Below are positions 29,944 through 38,307 of a stretch of DNA of 64,000 nucleotides, piece after piece. The translations under genes and the position numbers were made by a program. Origin of the DNA: Halorussus vallis (GTDB lineage: Archaea; Halobacteriota; Halobacteria; Halobacteriales; Haladaptataceae); assembly GCF_024138165.1 (NCBI RefSeq), contig NZ_CP100003.1, positions 62,001-126,000 on the forward strand. The letters run 5' to 3'. The notes under the pieces were generated by a model. That model was given only the letters and a program-made list of their open reading frames with translations. It was not told the DNA's origin and searched no databases. Position 1 is the first letter of the stretch. Each line of letters opens with the position of its first letter.

Positions 29944-31680
29944 CTATGGGTTCCGTTGGAAGATGTCTTCTGGACCGAGCATTCGGAGGAGCTGCTTGCC
30001 GGCGTAGAACATCACAATAAACGGGATGAGCTGCCAGCCGACCTCGAAAATGAACGCGAACCAACCGTCGATGGTGCCGAGTGGATGCCACCGAGCAGTT
30101 GCCGTCGCACTCACATACGCGGGGTTGTGCCCGAGCCACGAGCCTGGGTGGTACCGAGCCGTGTAGATACCCGGCTCGTCGATCGTCACGATCGCCACCC
30201 CGGAGGCGTTGGTCTCGACGCGTTGCTCCGCGACGGTGATGTAGCCGTTGCGAGTGTTCCCGCCGATTGGATATCGTCGGTCGGGATCGCTGAGCACGAT
30301 TGGTGCGCTGGTATCGTTGTCCCGGAGTTCGATGCGGAGTGTGGCTTGGCTTTCGTTCTGCTGGAGAACCTCAACAGTCAGATTACTGCGCCGGAGTTGC
30401 CGCTCAGAGCCAGCGTCAGGTGCCACAATCGAGGCGTTCACACCCCGCACGATTCCCGCTACCTGGAGCGCGTCGCGGTCGACTGTCTCGGCACGAACTG
30501 CGACGCCGTACGTCGTCGTGTACGACTGGTTGACGATGTCGATGTTGATGTTCTCGCCGAGAGTGCCGACCGGAGACGGTCGGTCAGTGCCCCAGGTGTC
30601 GATAATCTCTGGGCCATCGCGAACTGGTTCAGCCCTCGGGCCGATTCGCGACGGGTACGCGTGAACATAGACCGGAATCGCATCCGACTCGACGGTGGCG
30701 CTGTCGGTCCGATTCGACCGGACGAGCGTATCCCAGTTGGTGTTCCGAGCCGTGTAGAACCGCCAGACGCCTCGAACCCGTGCCTCACCGTCCTTGGTGA
30801 GGGTGTACCCCTGCCACGGCCGCGACTGGAAGATGGCCACGCCGGCGTCGCCGTTCGGGTACTCGGCGTAGTAGGGGTACGCCGAGAGATCGTAAATCTC
30901 GACGGCAATCGAATCGGAGACGTTGCGTGACTCCGTCCGGTAGGTGACGTCGACGTCCGTCCGGTCACCCAGGTCGGTCCTGACGGTCTTCTTCAGACGA
31001 ACGCTGATCTCTGCTTCTAGCGTGAGATTCGCGCTCCAGTCGTCCTCGATCTGGTAGTCGAGGGCAGGCGTATGGGACCCGTCACGCTCGGCGATGGTCT
31101 CGCTGTTCTTCTTCAATCGGACCTCGTCGATCTCGTGCTCGGTGAGCGACCACGAGATAGTCGTGTTGCCGGAGGAACTCCCGTTGGGCACGCGAACCCG
31201 GTAATCAACGAATCCGCGCATCGTCCCATTCGGCGCGATGTACAACGGTGTCTCTCCGGACTCCAGATGCCCTCGGGTAGAGGGTTGGACCGCGAAGATG
31301 GTGGCGTGGGCATCCTCGATGAAGACACCGTCCTCAAGGTCCGCGTGCGGCGGATGCATGGACGTATCTGCCCCGCCAGCGTCGAGGTCTTCGAAGTCGT
31401 TCCGCGTCCACGTTGCCGCAGTCTCCGGCGGCCGTTTGAACGTGATATCCGTCCCGTTTGCTACTTGATGAACAGCGGACCGGTCCTCGCCGTATCGCTG
31501 CTGGTACTCCTCCTGGCTGATGTAGTTGTCCGCGTCGCGAGACCACAGCGTCGCTGATTCATTCGCAGTGAGTCCATTCCCCTCCGTGCCTGGCCGTGGT
31601 GGGCTTGCAGTAACGAGACCCGTGACTAGGCTCGTCACGAACAGGGCGGCCATAAGCACGGAGAGCTCTCGTTGTTTCAT
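29944..31680 (-). CDS. Large exported protein with C-terminal membrane anchor, conjugation operon
   Basis: 578 aa. It has a Sec-type signal (ELSVLMAALFVTSLVTGLVTA, ending near residue 26), a long extracellular region with several N-glycosylation sequons (NGT, NNT-type, NRT, NAS), and a membrane segment near residue 550 (FAFIFEVGWQLIPFIVMFYA) followed by a short basic tail. A carboxypeptidase-like/beta sandwich repeat may lie near residues 480-520 (GVAIVTIDEPGIYTARYHP). Probable cell-surface component of the transfer apparatus, perhaps a scaffold or adhesin. Family not recognised. Confidence 0.7.
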   Translation of the reverse strand: MKQRELSVLMAALFVTSLVTGLVTASPPRPGTEGNGLTANESATLWSRDADNYISQEEYQQRYGEDRSAVHQVANGTDITFKRPPETAATWTRNDFEDLDAGGADTSMHPPHADLEDGVFIEDAHATIFAVQPSTRGHLESGETPLYIAPNGTMRGFVDYRVRVPNGSSSGNTTISWSLTEHEIDEVRLKKNSETIAERDGSHTPALDYQIEDDWSANLTLEAEISVRLKKTVRTDLGDRTDVDVTYRTESRNVSDSIAVEIYDLSAYPYYAEYPNGDAGVAIFQSRPWQGYTLTKDGEARVRGVWRFYTARNTNWDTLVRSNRTDSATVESDAIPVYVHAYPSRIGPRAEPVRDGPEIIDTWGTDRPSPVGTLGENINIDIVNQSYTTTYGVAVRAETVDRDALQVAGIVRGVNASIVAPDAGSERQLRRSNLTVEVLQQNESQATLRIELRDNDTSAPIVLSDPDRRYPIGGNTRNGYITVAEQRVETNASGVAIVTIDEPGIYTARYHPGSWLGHNPAYVSATATARWHPLGTIDGWFAFIFEVGWQLIPFIVMFYAGKQLLRMLGPEDIFQRNP

Positions 31681-31708
31681 GGGGGCTTGCGACGGGGGCG
31701 GTAGTCGC

Positions 31709-32131
31709 CTACCAGGGGGCGAGGTCGACGCACTGCGCCAGCGGGAGGTTCATCATCGACCCGGCAACGGTGTAGAGTGGTCCAAGGGCGACGAGAACGA
31801 CCGTAGACTTCATCGCCGACCGCTTGTGACGCTTGAGACCCTTCTTCTGCTCGGGCGTGATAGTGAACATCTCGATGAGGGAGTCGGCCTGCCACACGAC
31901 CGCGAGGCCGACAATACCCAGCGCCGTGGTAAGCTGGAAGAAGCCCTCGATCATGCTGGGGAGGTTGTCTGCGCTACAGACGGCGTTCGTCTGTGCGGCG
32001 GCGGGTTCCACAGCGAACAGACTCAGGACGACGACGATGAACACAGCTTGCTTGGGAAGCCTACTCGATGCTGTCGGCTGACTTTCGGCGCGATTCGGGG
32101 CCGTCTCGGAGGGCGTATTGTCCTGTGACAT
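31709..32131 (-). CDS. VirB2/TrbC-like pilin candidate
   Basis: 140 aa. An N-terminal polar leader and a membrane/signal segment (AVFIVVVLSLFAVEPAAAQ) with an Ala-rich cleavage site near residue 46 are followed by two helices, TTALGIVGLAVVWQADSLIE and STVVLVALGPLYTVAGSMM, separated by a short basic loop (KKGLKRHKRSAMK). A cleaved signal plus two hydrophobic helices and a basic loop is the VirB2 pilin pattern. Cys residues at the start and end of the mature protein could form a disulfide. Its place near the head of the operon fits a major pilin. Confidence 0.7.
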   Translation of the reverse strand: MSQDNTPSETAPNRAESQPTASSRLPKQAVFIVVVLSLFAVEPAAAQTNAVCSADNLPSMIEGFFQLTTALGIVGLAVVWQADSLIEMFTITPEQKKGLKRHKRSAMKSTVVLVALGPLYTVAGSMMNLPLAQCVDLAPW

Positions 32132-32137
32132 AGCGGG

Positions 32138-32386
32138 TTACTCCTCTGCGTCGTCGACGAGTGCTTTCAGATCAGCGTAGCGGTTGGTCTCGTCGACGAT
32201 CTCGTCTTTCGTGTAGCCCTGTTCGCGGGCCCGTTCGAAGAGATCTCGAAGCTCGTCGGGGTCGACGTCACGAAGCTCCATCTCGTCTCGGAGGGCGCGC
32301 CGATAGAGGGCGGAACCGTTGATATGGCTGTTCCACGTCAGATACAGATCATCGATGTCTTCGATGGTGACTGCCCGTGTGATCAT
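32138..32386 (-). CDS. Small acidic protein heading the conjugation operon
   Basis: 82 aa from ATG 32386 (an in-frame ATG at 32407 would add seven residues). It is mostly helical, with DVDPDELRDLFERAREQGYT followed by KDEIVDETNRYADLKALVDD. No family recognised. It is 6 nt upstream of the pilin gene and is the first gene after the TTAACCAACA dyad (32534-32574). A regulator or assembly factor is possible, with no direct support. Confidence 0.65.
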   Translation of the reverse strand: MITRAVTIEDIDDLYLTWNSHINGSALYRRALRDEMELRDVDPDELRDLFERAREQGYTKDEIVDETNRYADLKALVDDAEE

Positions 32387-32533
32387 ATGTGCGGGGTGGG
32401 TATGCACCGGTTGAGCCCCGGTCCATGGTGGTGCGATAGCTAGAAGATCGGTATATGCTTTCTGGCTACCAACTGGCGCAAAATTCTAAAGTAAATTATA
32501 ATCGGAGAGCTCGTTCACCTTGCAAGGAGACTA

Positions 32534-32574
32534 TTAACCAACAATGGGGTTAGCTGCGGTTGACTGTTGGTTAA
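32534..32574. promoter_or_regulatory. TTAACCAACA dyad, copy 4, before the conjugation operon
   Basis: TTAACCAACA (32534-32543) and TGTTGGTTAA (32565-32574), perfect arms with a 21-nt spacer, lie 148 nt upstream of ATG 32386. An AT-rich stretch suitable as a promoter (about 32480-32505) lies between. If the dyads are operators, this copy controls the whole transfer operon. Confidence 0.65.
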
Positions 32575-32589
32575 GGTTGGTATGGCACT

Positions 32590-32793
32590 CTACTCGAGTT
32601 CCACGACGTCTCCACGCCCGTTGTCGAGGATTTCTCGCACCTCGGCCAAGAACTCTTGACCTTCCTCGTGGAGCCTTGTGCCTTCATCGAGGTCACACTC
32701 GTCCGCATCGAGCTGCTCAATGATTTCCTCGACACGGCTCAGCCGATCGTGGATCTCTTGGTCGTTTGCCACGCTCAGATCACCCCCAGCCAC
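32590..32793 (-). CDS. xseB: Exonuclease VII small subunit
   Basis: 67 aa. The XseB coiled-coil pattern is clear: IHDRLSRVEEIIEQLDADEC, LDEGTRLHEEGQEFLAEVRE, ending with an acidic tail. Size fits XseB. It overlaps the end of the xseA-like gene by 19 nt, as expected for a subunit pair. Exonuclease VII degrades single-stranded DNA; the small subunit is needed for activity. It may process ssDNA during plasmid transfer, a role inferred from its neighbours. Confidence 0.85.
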   Translation of the reverse strand: MAGGDLSVANDQEIHDRLSRVEEIIEQLDADECDLDEGTRLHEEGQEFLAEVREILDNGRGDVVELE

Positions 32794-33827
32794 AGTCCGG
32801 TAATGACCAACAACAGCAACAGCAGCACAGCGATTGCGGCCTTGTAGTAGATCGGCGGAACCCCCTCAGGTGCGGCCGCCTCGTCGACTGCTTCGACGAG
32901 TTCCTGTTCGTGTTCGTGCTCCTGCTGGAAAGTTTCGTACGCAGCCTCGAGTTGCTGCTCCAGCGGTTCGACCTCACTCGCAAGGAACTCCTCGCGAGAA
33001 CTCACGATATACTCGCCGGCGGCCGTCGGCGTGATCGTCGCGACATCCGCCACCTGATCAGCGATTAGCTGGTCATCAGTGTGCCCAATTGCGGTGATGA
33101 TCGGCGTGTTCGCGGTGAAGATCGCCTCCGCGACCCGCTCGGTGTTGAAGGCTTGGAGGTTCGAATCACTCCCGCCGCCGCGACCGACGATGATCGCGTC
33201 GACGTCCTCGGAGCGGTCGAGGTGGTGGATGCCGTTCGCGATGGACGTCGGCGCCTCCGATCCCTGGACAGTCGCGTCCTTCACCAGGATATCGGCGGTG
33301 GGGTCCTGCTCGTGGATCGCGTTCTGGATGTCGTACTGGGCGTCCCCCCGGAGAGAAGTGACGACGCCGACCCGCTCCGGGAACGCCGGTGGTTGTTGTT
33401 TCTGCTCGTCGTCGAACCAGCCACGCTCTTCGAGTTCGCTTCGCAGTCGCTCGACTGCGGCCGCCTGGTCGCCGTCGCCGACGACGATCACTTCCCACGG
33501 TTTGAGGTCGATTTTCCCACCTTCGACCCAGTAGTCGATATCGCCCTCGAGGATGACCTCGGTGCCGTCTTCGAGCTCGGCGTCCATATCCCGGTAGCGG
33601 TTCGCCCAAATCATACAGGGGAGTTCAGCGTCGCCGTCGGTGAGCGTGAAGTAGAGCGCCGTACTGTTCTGGTGGAGGTCAGTGACTTCGCCAATACCGC
33701 GGACACCGTTGAGGGCAGGCATCTCCTCGACGATAGATGCAATCCGGTCGTTCAGCTGTGACACGGTGAGGACCTCTCTCGCATCGGGTTCGACCGCCTG
33801 CCGTTCGGTTTCCGGTGCGTCCGCCAT
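32775..33827 (-). CDS. xseA: Exonuclease VII large subunit with C-terminal membrane anchor
   Basis: 350 aa. An N-terminal OB-fold (LTVSQLNDRIASIVEE, IGEVTDLHQNSTALYFTLTD) is followed by the XseA catalytic domain: VVTSLRGDAQYDIQNAI, AIIVGRGGGSDSNLQAFNTE, ITAIGHTDDQLIADQVADV and TPTAAGEYI. The known catalytic positions (Asp, Arg, His, Asp) are all present. Unlike bacterial XseA, the coiled coil is short and the protein ends in a membrane helix (AAIAVLLLLLLVITGLWLGVI). So the nuclease should sit on the membrane, next to the secretion machinery encoded downstream. Confidence 0.88.
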   Translation of the reverse strand: MADAPETERQAVEPDAREVLTVSQLNDRIASIVEEMPALNGVRGIGEVTDLHQNSTALYFTLTDGDAELPCMIWANRYRDMDAELEDGTEVILEGDIDYWVEGGKIDLKPWEVIVVGDGDQAAAVERLRSELEERGWFDDEQKQQPPAFPERVGVVTSLRGDAQYDIQNAIHEQDPTADILVKDATVQGSEAPTSIANGIHHLDRSEDVDAIIVGRGGGSDSNLQAFNTERVAEAIFTANTPIITAIGHTDDQLIADQVADVATITPTAAGEYIVSSREEFLASEVEPLEQQLEAAYETFQQEHEHEQELVEAVDEAAAPEGVPPIYYKAAIAVLLLLLLVITGLWLGVI

Positions 33828-33900
33828 CTCCGTCTACTAACTCTTGCCAGGAACCTCAAAAAGCTACGTTCGAGTGATGGGTCGGCTGTGTTACGCAGGC

Positions 33901-34068
33901 CTACAGGTCGCGGGGCTGAACCGTCTTCCGATCGTTGGCCTCAGCACGCTCTGCGGCGTCGTCGAGCAGTTCGGCGACCTCTTCGTTGAGGCCGTCGTAG
34001 AAATCTGCCGACACGTTGTGCTTCGACAGTGCATCCTTCACAGCTGCTTTGACGATCAGGTCAGACAT
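33901..34068 (-). CDS. Small histone-fold-like (DUF1931-type) protein
   Basis: 55 aa: it begins MSDLIVKAAVKDALSKHNVS and ends AEANDRKTVQPRDL. The pattern of a short helix, an 'NVSADFYDGLNEEV' helix and an R-K-T-V-x-P-x-D-L end is that of the small archaeal histone-like DUF1931 group. Histone-fold proteins bind DNA; the role of this half-length version is not known. It lies between the XseAB genes and the antiporter cluster on the same strand. Confidence 0.7.
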   Translation of the reverse strand: MSDLIVKAAVKDALSKHNVSADFYDGLNEEVAELLDDAAERAEANDRKTVQPRDL

Positions 34069-34119
34069 TCCATCCTGGAGTTATCTTGTTCAGCATATAA
34101 ACGTTGAAGAACTACGGTG

Positions 34120-35322
34120 TTACTGACGAAAGAGGGAGCGTATAAGTGTTGTCGAAAGGCGATCGGCGTTCCGCATCAGTACCGTCCCTATGATACTCGT
34201 TAGGAGAACGTACCCAACGGTGAACGCCGGGATCGTCTCTCGAAGCGCAGAGGTGGTACCTGCTGTTACGAGGAACGCAGCGATGACGAGCGAGAACTCG
34301 CCGCGGGGCGCTAATGCACACCCAACCCGTACTGACCGATGACGATCCAATCCGTACGCCCGTCCAGCGAAGAACCCACTTACGAGCTGTCCGCTTGTGG
34401 TAACAACGACTGCGACGAGAACGAATCCAAGTGTTGCCATCAACAATGCCGGGTTCGTCTGTAATCCGATCACGAAAAAGAACATCGCGGCGAAGAGATC
34501 CCGAGTGGGCGCGATGAGCCGTTCAATTCTATCTGTGTGTCTCGTTCGGCCGAAAGCAGTCCCAACGAGAAACGCAGCAACAGCTTCACTGACCCCCACC
34601 ATGAGCCCGGCACCGGCGACAATAGCTCCAACACCGAGGACACCGATGACGAAGATTTCGGTTGAGCCCACGCCGAAGAGCCGTTCGAGGATTCCTGCTC
34701 CGTAATACGCTGCGCCAAGCAGGAGGAGCAGAAACAGTATCGATTGACCGATGGAGAGAACAACGGTTGATGCATCCGTGCCACCAACTAAGAACACAGA
34801 GAGAAGAGCGAATCCGAGAGCAGTCAGGATATCCTCGATAACAATAACACCGAGAATCGCCTGACTCTCCGGATCTACGATCCACCCGAGATCGATGAGC
34901 GATTTCGCGATGATGACCGTCGAAGAGTTGAAGACGATCAGGGCGATGAACCCTGCTTCTAGCCAGGTAAACCCGAATGCGAGCCCGAGAGCGATACCGA
35001 GTGGGAGACTAATCCCGATATCGACGGCACCGGCACGCAGGAATCTAATGCGGTTCGTGAAGAGCTGTTCGAGGCTCAGTTCGAGGCCCACGAAAAACAG
35101 AAGCAAGACGACACCCAGGTCAGCCAGCAGTCTCACGATATCTGGACTGTCTATGAGAGTCAACGAGATACCGCCGAGCGACGGTGCGTATGGACCAATG
35201 AGAATTCCGACGATGATGTACGCAGGAATAACAGACTGCTTGTATCGAAGTGCCAGCGCTCCTGCCCCCGCGAGCAACAGGAGGAGGACACCGGCCGTAA
35301 AGAGAAGATTGAACTCGACCAC
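34120..35322 (-). CDS. CPA2-family K+(Na+)/H+ antiporter, pair 1
   Basis: 400 aa with about 12 membrane helices: AYIIVGILIGPYAPSLGGIS, LLADLGVVLLLFFVGLELSL, SSTVIIAKSLIDLGWIVDPE, VIVIEDILTALGFALLS (the ion-binding EDI acidic pair), LAPRGEFSLVIAAF. Sequence features match Kef/KhtU-type CPA2 antiporters. Upstream and co-directional is a TrkA-C/RCK_C protein (35386-35862), as in bacterial KhtT-KhtU. It should export K+ or Na+ in exchange for protons. A paralogous pair lies at 45.2-46.9 kb. Confidence 0.88.
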   Translation of the reverse strand: MVEFNLLFTAGVLLLLLAGAGALALRYKQSVIPAYIIVGILIGPYAPSLGGISLTLIDSPDIVRLLADLGVVLLLFFVGLELSLEQLFTNRIRFLRAGAVDIGISLPLGIALGLAFGFTWLEAGFIALIVFNSSTVIIAKSLIDLGWIVDPESQAILGVIVIEDILTALGFALLSVFLVGGTDASTVVLSIGQSILFLLLLLGAAYYGAGILERLFGVGSTEIFVIGVLGVGAIVAGAGLMVGVSEAVAAFLVGTAFGRTRHTDRIERLIAPTRDLFAAMFFFVIGLQTNPALLMATLGFVLVAVVVTTSGQLVSGFFAGRAYGLDRHRSVRVGCALAPRGEFSLVIAAFLVTAGTTSALRETIPAFTVGYVLLTSIIGTVLMRNADRLSTTLIRSLFRQ

Positions 35323-35385
35323 AGTGGGCTACCTGACTTCGGGAGAGATGAAAGGCGTTGTCTCTCTTGCCGGCTCGCTCGACAG

Positions 35386-35862
35386 CTACGCTGTTAGGAG
35401 TTCATCGAGGGCGTCGTATGCCTCATCAGTCCCGACCACAACGAGCATATCTCCGGCCTGAATGTCGGTGTCCGGGTCTGGATTCGATATTGTCCGGTCA
35501 CCGCGCTGGATTGCGAGAATCGAGACTCCTGTGCGACTTCGGAGCTGTGTCTGGCGAATGGGCTGATTTGCAATTGGCGATGTTTGCCCGACTTCGATCC
35601 ACTTGATGCGAGCATCTTCAAAGGCGTCCTCGAGGCCTTCCCCGACCGGATGGAAATATGTCCCATCGAATATCTCCGCGATTTTTCGGGCCTGTGACTC
35701 GGTCGCTTCGAACAGTTGCTCACTGTCACCATCGGCGTCTTCTCGCCAGTAGGTCTCCCGACGGCCGTTGTTATGCACCACGATGACGAACTCACCACCG
35801 GTCGGGAACGATAGAGTATAGCGACGACCGACGCCTGGAAGCTGGGTTTCGAAGACCTTCAT
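35386..35862 (-). CDS. KhtT-like TrkA-C regulator of antiporter, pair 1
   Basis: 158 aa. An N-terminal about 70-residue domain (MKVFETQLPGVGRRYTLSFP, ESQARKIAEIFDGTYFHPVG) is followed by a TrkA-C/RCK_C domain (RTGVSILAIQRGDRTISNP, DTDIQAGDMLVVVGTDEAY). This is the KhtT architecture. RCK_C domains gate antiporters, in bacteria in response to ions and c-di-AMP. It is 63 nt upstream of the antiporter gene. It aligns throughout with the 46,396 gene. Confidence 0.85.
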   Translation of the reverse strand: MKVFETQLPGVGRRYTLSFPTGGEFVIVVHNNGRRETYWREDADGDSEQLFEATESQARKIAEIFDGTYFHPVGEGLEDAFEDARIKWIEVGQTSPIANQPIRQTQLRSRTGVSILAIQRGDRTISNPDPDTDIQAGDMLVVVGTDEAYDALDELLTA

Positions 35863-35950
35863 TGAGCGGGTATTCGCAGGAGATACATATTGGCCTTCGG
35901 GTCAGTGATACGAGCACTTTTCTCGCATCTATCCGAACCACCGAGTGTGT

Positions 35951-36100
35951 ATGGGTACTCGCCGAACACCGCCGACTATCTGCCCGGACTGTGGGGCCGA
36001 GGATTCGTACCGGCCACGGTATACAACGGGAGGAGGCTGGCGGGTCTCACACTATCGATGTCTCCGCTGTGGTCGAGAATTCTATCCCCATCGTGAGTAG
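35951..36100 (+). CDS. Small zinc-ribbon protein
   Basis: 49 aa from ATG 35951 to TAG at 36098-36100. Two CxxC pairs, ICPDCGAEDSYRPRY and YRCLRCGREFYPH, form a complete zinc ribbon with basic and aromatic surroundings. It lies in the gap between the divergent KhtT-like and UspA genes. The clean Cys spacing argues for a real gene. Function unknown; ribbons of this size often bind nucleic acid or protein partners. Confidence 0.6.
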   Translation: MGTRRTPPTICPDCGAEDSYRPRYTTGGGWRVSHYRCLRCGREFYPHRE

Positions 36101-36162
36101 TCGATATCTCAGTCAGGAAGGCACCTCCATAGTTTTGCCGTCGCTCTGCTAAGTGAGGAGCT

Positions 36163-36561
36163 ATGAACGTCCTCATCCCGGTCCGTTTCCCTCTTACCGA
36201 CCGGAACAAGCGTGCGCTGGAACGTGCACTCTCGCTTATCGATGACGATCCCATGGCGTTGGTGACAGTCCTACATCTGAATTCGCATCCGGACGATGAA
36301 CGCGTGACTCGTCGTGATCTCAGGACTGTCGTTGAGCGTGAGTATGGAGACGTTCGGGCTGACTACATTACTCGTGATGGCTTTCTCATTGAAGAGGCAG
36401 TCCTGGAAGAAGCGAGTCGTGAAGAGATTACCCACGTAGTCATTAGCGAAGCGCGCCGCAGGAAGTGGGTCGATTCACTGCTCGAACTGCTTGATGTCAG
36501 TGTGGATATCGAGAGCTATCTCCGAGCGAATTTGGATATCGAACTCGTCGTGGTACCCTGA
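36163..36561 (+). CDS. UspA-like stress protein
   Basis: 132 aa with the UspA-like alpha/beta fold: MNVLIPVRFPLTDRNKRALE, LVTVLHLNSH, IEEAVLEEASREEITHVVIS and a final beta strand IELVVVP. The glycine-rich ATP-binding loop (G-x2-G-x9-G) is missing, so nucleotide binding is doubtful. Such proteins often accompany ion transporters in haloarchaea. It is followed 57 nt later by a K+ channel gene with its own TATA box. Confidence 0.75.
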   Translation: MNVLIPVRFPLTDRNKRALERALSLIDDDPMALVTVLHLNSHPDDERVTRRDLRTVVEREYGDVRADYITRDGFLIEEAVLEEASREEITHVVISEARRRKWVDSLLELLDVSVDIESYLRANLDIELVVVP

Positions 36562-36582
36562 GTAACGCCATCGAGTTTAGTC

Positions 36583-36589
36583 TTTAAAT
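36583..36589 (+). promoter_or_regulatory. TATA box of K+ channel gene
   Basis: TTTAAAT lies 32 nt before ATG 36618, consistent with a very short leader. Confidence 0.45.
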
Positions 36590-36617
36590 TACGTCTCTGC
36601 ATATCAGTCAGTACTTC

Positions 36618-37790
36618 ATGTCCCTGTACTCGCGGTGGAGTCAGTACGGAGCTCGGCTTACAGTTATACTCACACTCGCGGTAGCGCTCCTCTCAGTCCT
36701 CACAGGTATCGCAAATATCGGAGCACAGAGTGTCGTTGGGCCACTTGCAGAGTTCATCCCACCAGCGATTCAACGCACTGCGGGGTTTACGGGCGCGCTC
36801 ACTGGTTTTCTCATTCTCATCAGTGCGTTCGGGCTGCGTCGAGGGCTCCGTGTTGCTTGGTACTCGACTGTCGTACTGCTTCCGATCACCGCGCTCCAGG
36901 GATTGATGCAGTCCAGTCCCCTGTCGTTCCCGCTAATTGTCCTCTCACTCCTCGCTCTTCCAAATGTTCTGGCGAACCGACGTCACTTCGACCGCGAACT
37001 CTCGTTTTCGATATCACAACTGACGGCTTTGGCCGCGATTGTCGGTGCACAGATCTACGGGACGGTCGGGACCTATGCACTCCGAGACGAATTTGCAAAT
37101 ATCACCACGCTGGTTGATGCGTTCTACTACACGCTGGTGACTGCCAGCACCGTCGGGTACGGGGATGCTGCACCGACGACCCAGAGTGCCCGCCTCTTCG
37201 GGATGTCGGTTATCGTGATCGGGACCACGAGCTTCGCACTCGCACTCGGGACGGTCCTAGGCCCTGCAATTGAAGCCCGTCTATCCCGTGCACTCGGACG
37301 AATGACGGACTCACAGCTCGAACTCCTCAGCAATCACATCCTCATTCTCGGATATGGCGACCTCACCGAGGCAATCCTCGAGGAGTTCTCGCAGGATATT
37401 CGAGACGGAACCGAGATTCTCGTGATAACGCCAGACAGCGATAACGCACAACACCTCGCTGAGCGGGATTTCAACGTGCTGACTGGCGACCCCAGCGATG
37501 AGGAAACCCTTCGGAAAGCGCATATCGAGGAAGCTCGAGCGATACTCGTCGCGACGAACAACGATGCTGAAGACGCGCTCTCCGTCCTTACCGCGCGAGA
37601 TTTGAACACCGAGGGTTACATTGTTGCTGCAGCGACGAACCGTGAGAATATCGGGAAGCTAAAACGGGCAGGGGCAGACACCGTCATCAGTCCGCAGAGT
37701 ATTGCGGGCGAAATCCTCGTCCGATCGGCGTTGAATCGGCAGAGTATGGACGAGATGGACGAGTTAACGACAGAGTTTCTCGACGAATAG
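36618..37790 (+). CDS. Potassium channel with RCK (TrkA-N) domain
   Basis: 390 aa. Four N-terminal membrane helices precede the pore unit (helix about 135-152, pore loop with selectivity filter TVGYGD at 178-183, helix about 193-215). The cytoplasmic RCK domain follows (HILILGYGDLTEAILEEF near residue 236, then ILVITPDSDNAQHLAERDF and ARAILVATNNDAEDALSVL). It is a K+ channel of the two-TM-plus-RCK type with an added N-terminal membrane domain. RCK ligand (Ca2+, NAD or other) cannot be told. The C-terminal RCK_C lobe is absent, so the ring may be shorter than in MthK. Confidence 0.88.
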   Translation: MSLYSRWSQYGARLTVILTLAVALLSVLTGIANIGAQSVVGPLAEFIPPAIQRTAGFTGALTGFLILISAFGLRRGLRVAWYSTVVLLPITALQGLMQSSPLSFPLIVLSLLALPNVLANRRHFDRELSFSISQLTALAAIVGAQIYGTVGTYALRDEFANITTLVDAFYYTLVTASTVGYGDAAPTTQSARLFGMSVIVIGTTSFALALGTVLGPAIEARLSRALGRMTDSQLELLSNHILILGYGDLTEAILEEFSQDIRDGTEILVITPDSDNAQHLAERDFNVLTGDPSDEETLRKAHIEEARAILVATNNDAEDALSVLTARDLNTEGYIVAAATNRENIGKLKRAGADTVISPQSIAGEILVRSALNRQSMDEMDELTTEFLDE

Positions 37791-37905
37791 CACAATCCTG
37801 TCCAAGATACATACGGACCGCTCATCGATACTCTTGTTCGATGTTACAAGCTGTTTTAAACACGGGATGTGAATTCGGTCTCGATAAGCGGAGTCTCAAC
37901 CAGAT

Positions 37906-38307
37906 ATGGAACCGCCCCGGTCAAGAGTCGTTGAGATCGCAACCCTCCTCGAGAGATATCTCGCGCTCTCCGTCTATATCGGCGTTCGAGGAATGATATT
38001 TTTTGGGAGCTGGTTTATTCTGTATACCATTATTGGACTATTTGTAAAAATGTCTGGGTGGTTCGACCCACCGTATCCTCCATTATCACTGGAATCTGAC
38101 CCATTCTTCGTCATCGGAGGCGCAATTGTGGGGTTATTCGTCGTTCAGAGTGCTGGTTCGTTCTTGCTGTATCATTTCCTCGTTGGGGTCGAGGACGAGA
38201 AGTCAGAGTTCGCAGTCCTGATGGGATTCATCAGTCTTGGATTCGGTGGCGCACTGCTTCGAGTGACCCTCCCTCCTGCGCTTCGAATGGTCTCAAGCAT
38301 AGTATAA
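37906..38307 (+). CDS. Membrane protein of unknown function
   Basis: 133 aa with three or four membrane helices (MIFFGSWFILYTIIGLFVKM, FFVIGGAIVGLFVVQSAGSF, FAVLMGFISLGFGGALLRV). No family recognised. It sits 115 nt after the K+ channel gene and its base use is more AT-rich than its neighbours. It may belong to the ion-homeostasis group by position only. Confidence 0.6.
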   Translation: MEPPRSRVVEIATLLERYLALSVYIGVRGMIFFGSWFILYTIIGLFVKMSGWFDPPYPPLSLESDPFFVIGGAIVGLFVVQSAGSFLLYHFLVGVEDEKSEFAVLMGFISLGFGGALLRVTLPPALRMVSSIV

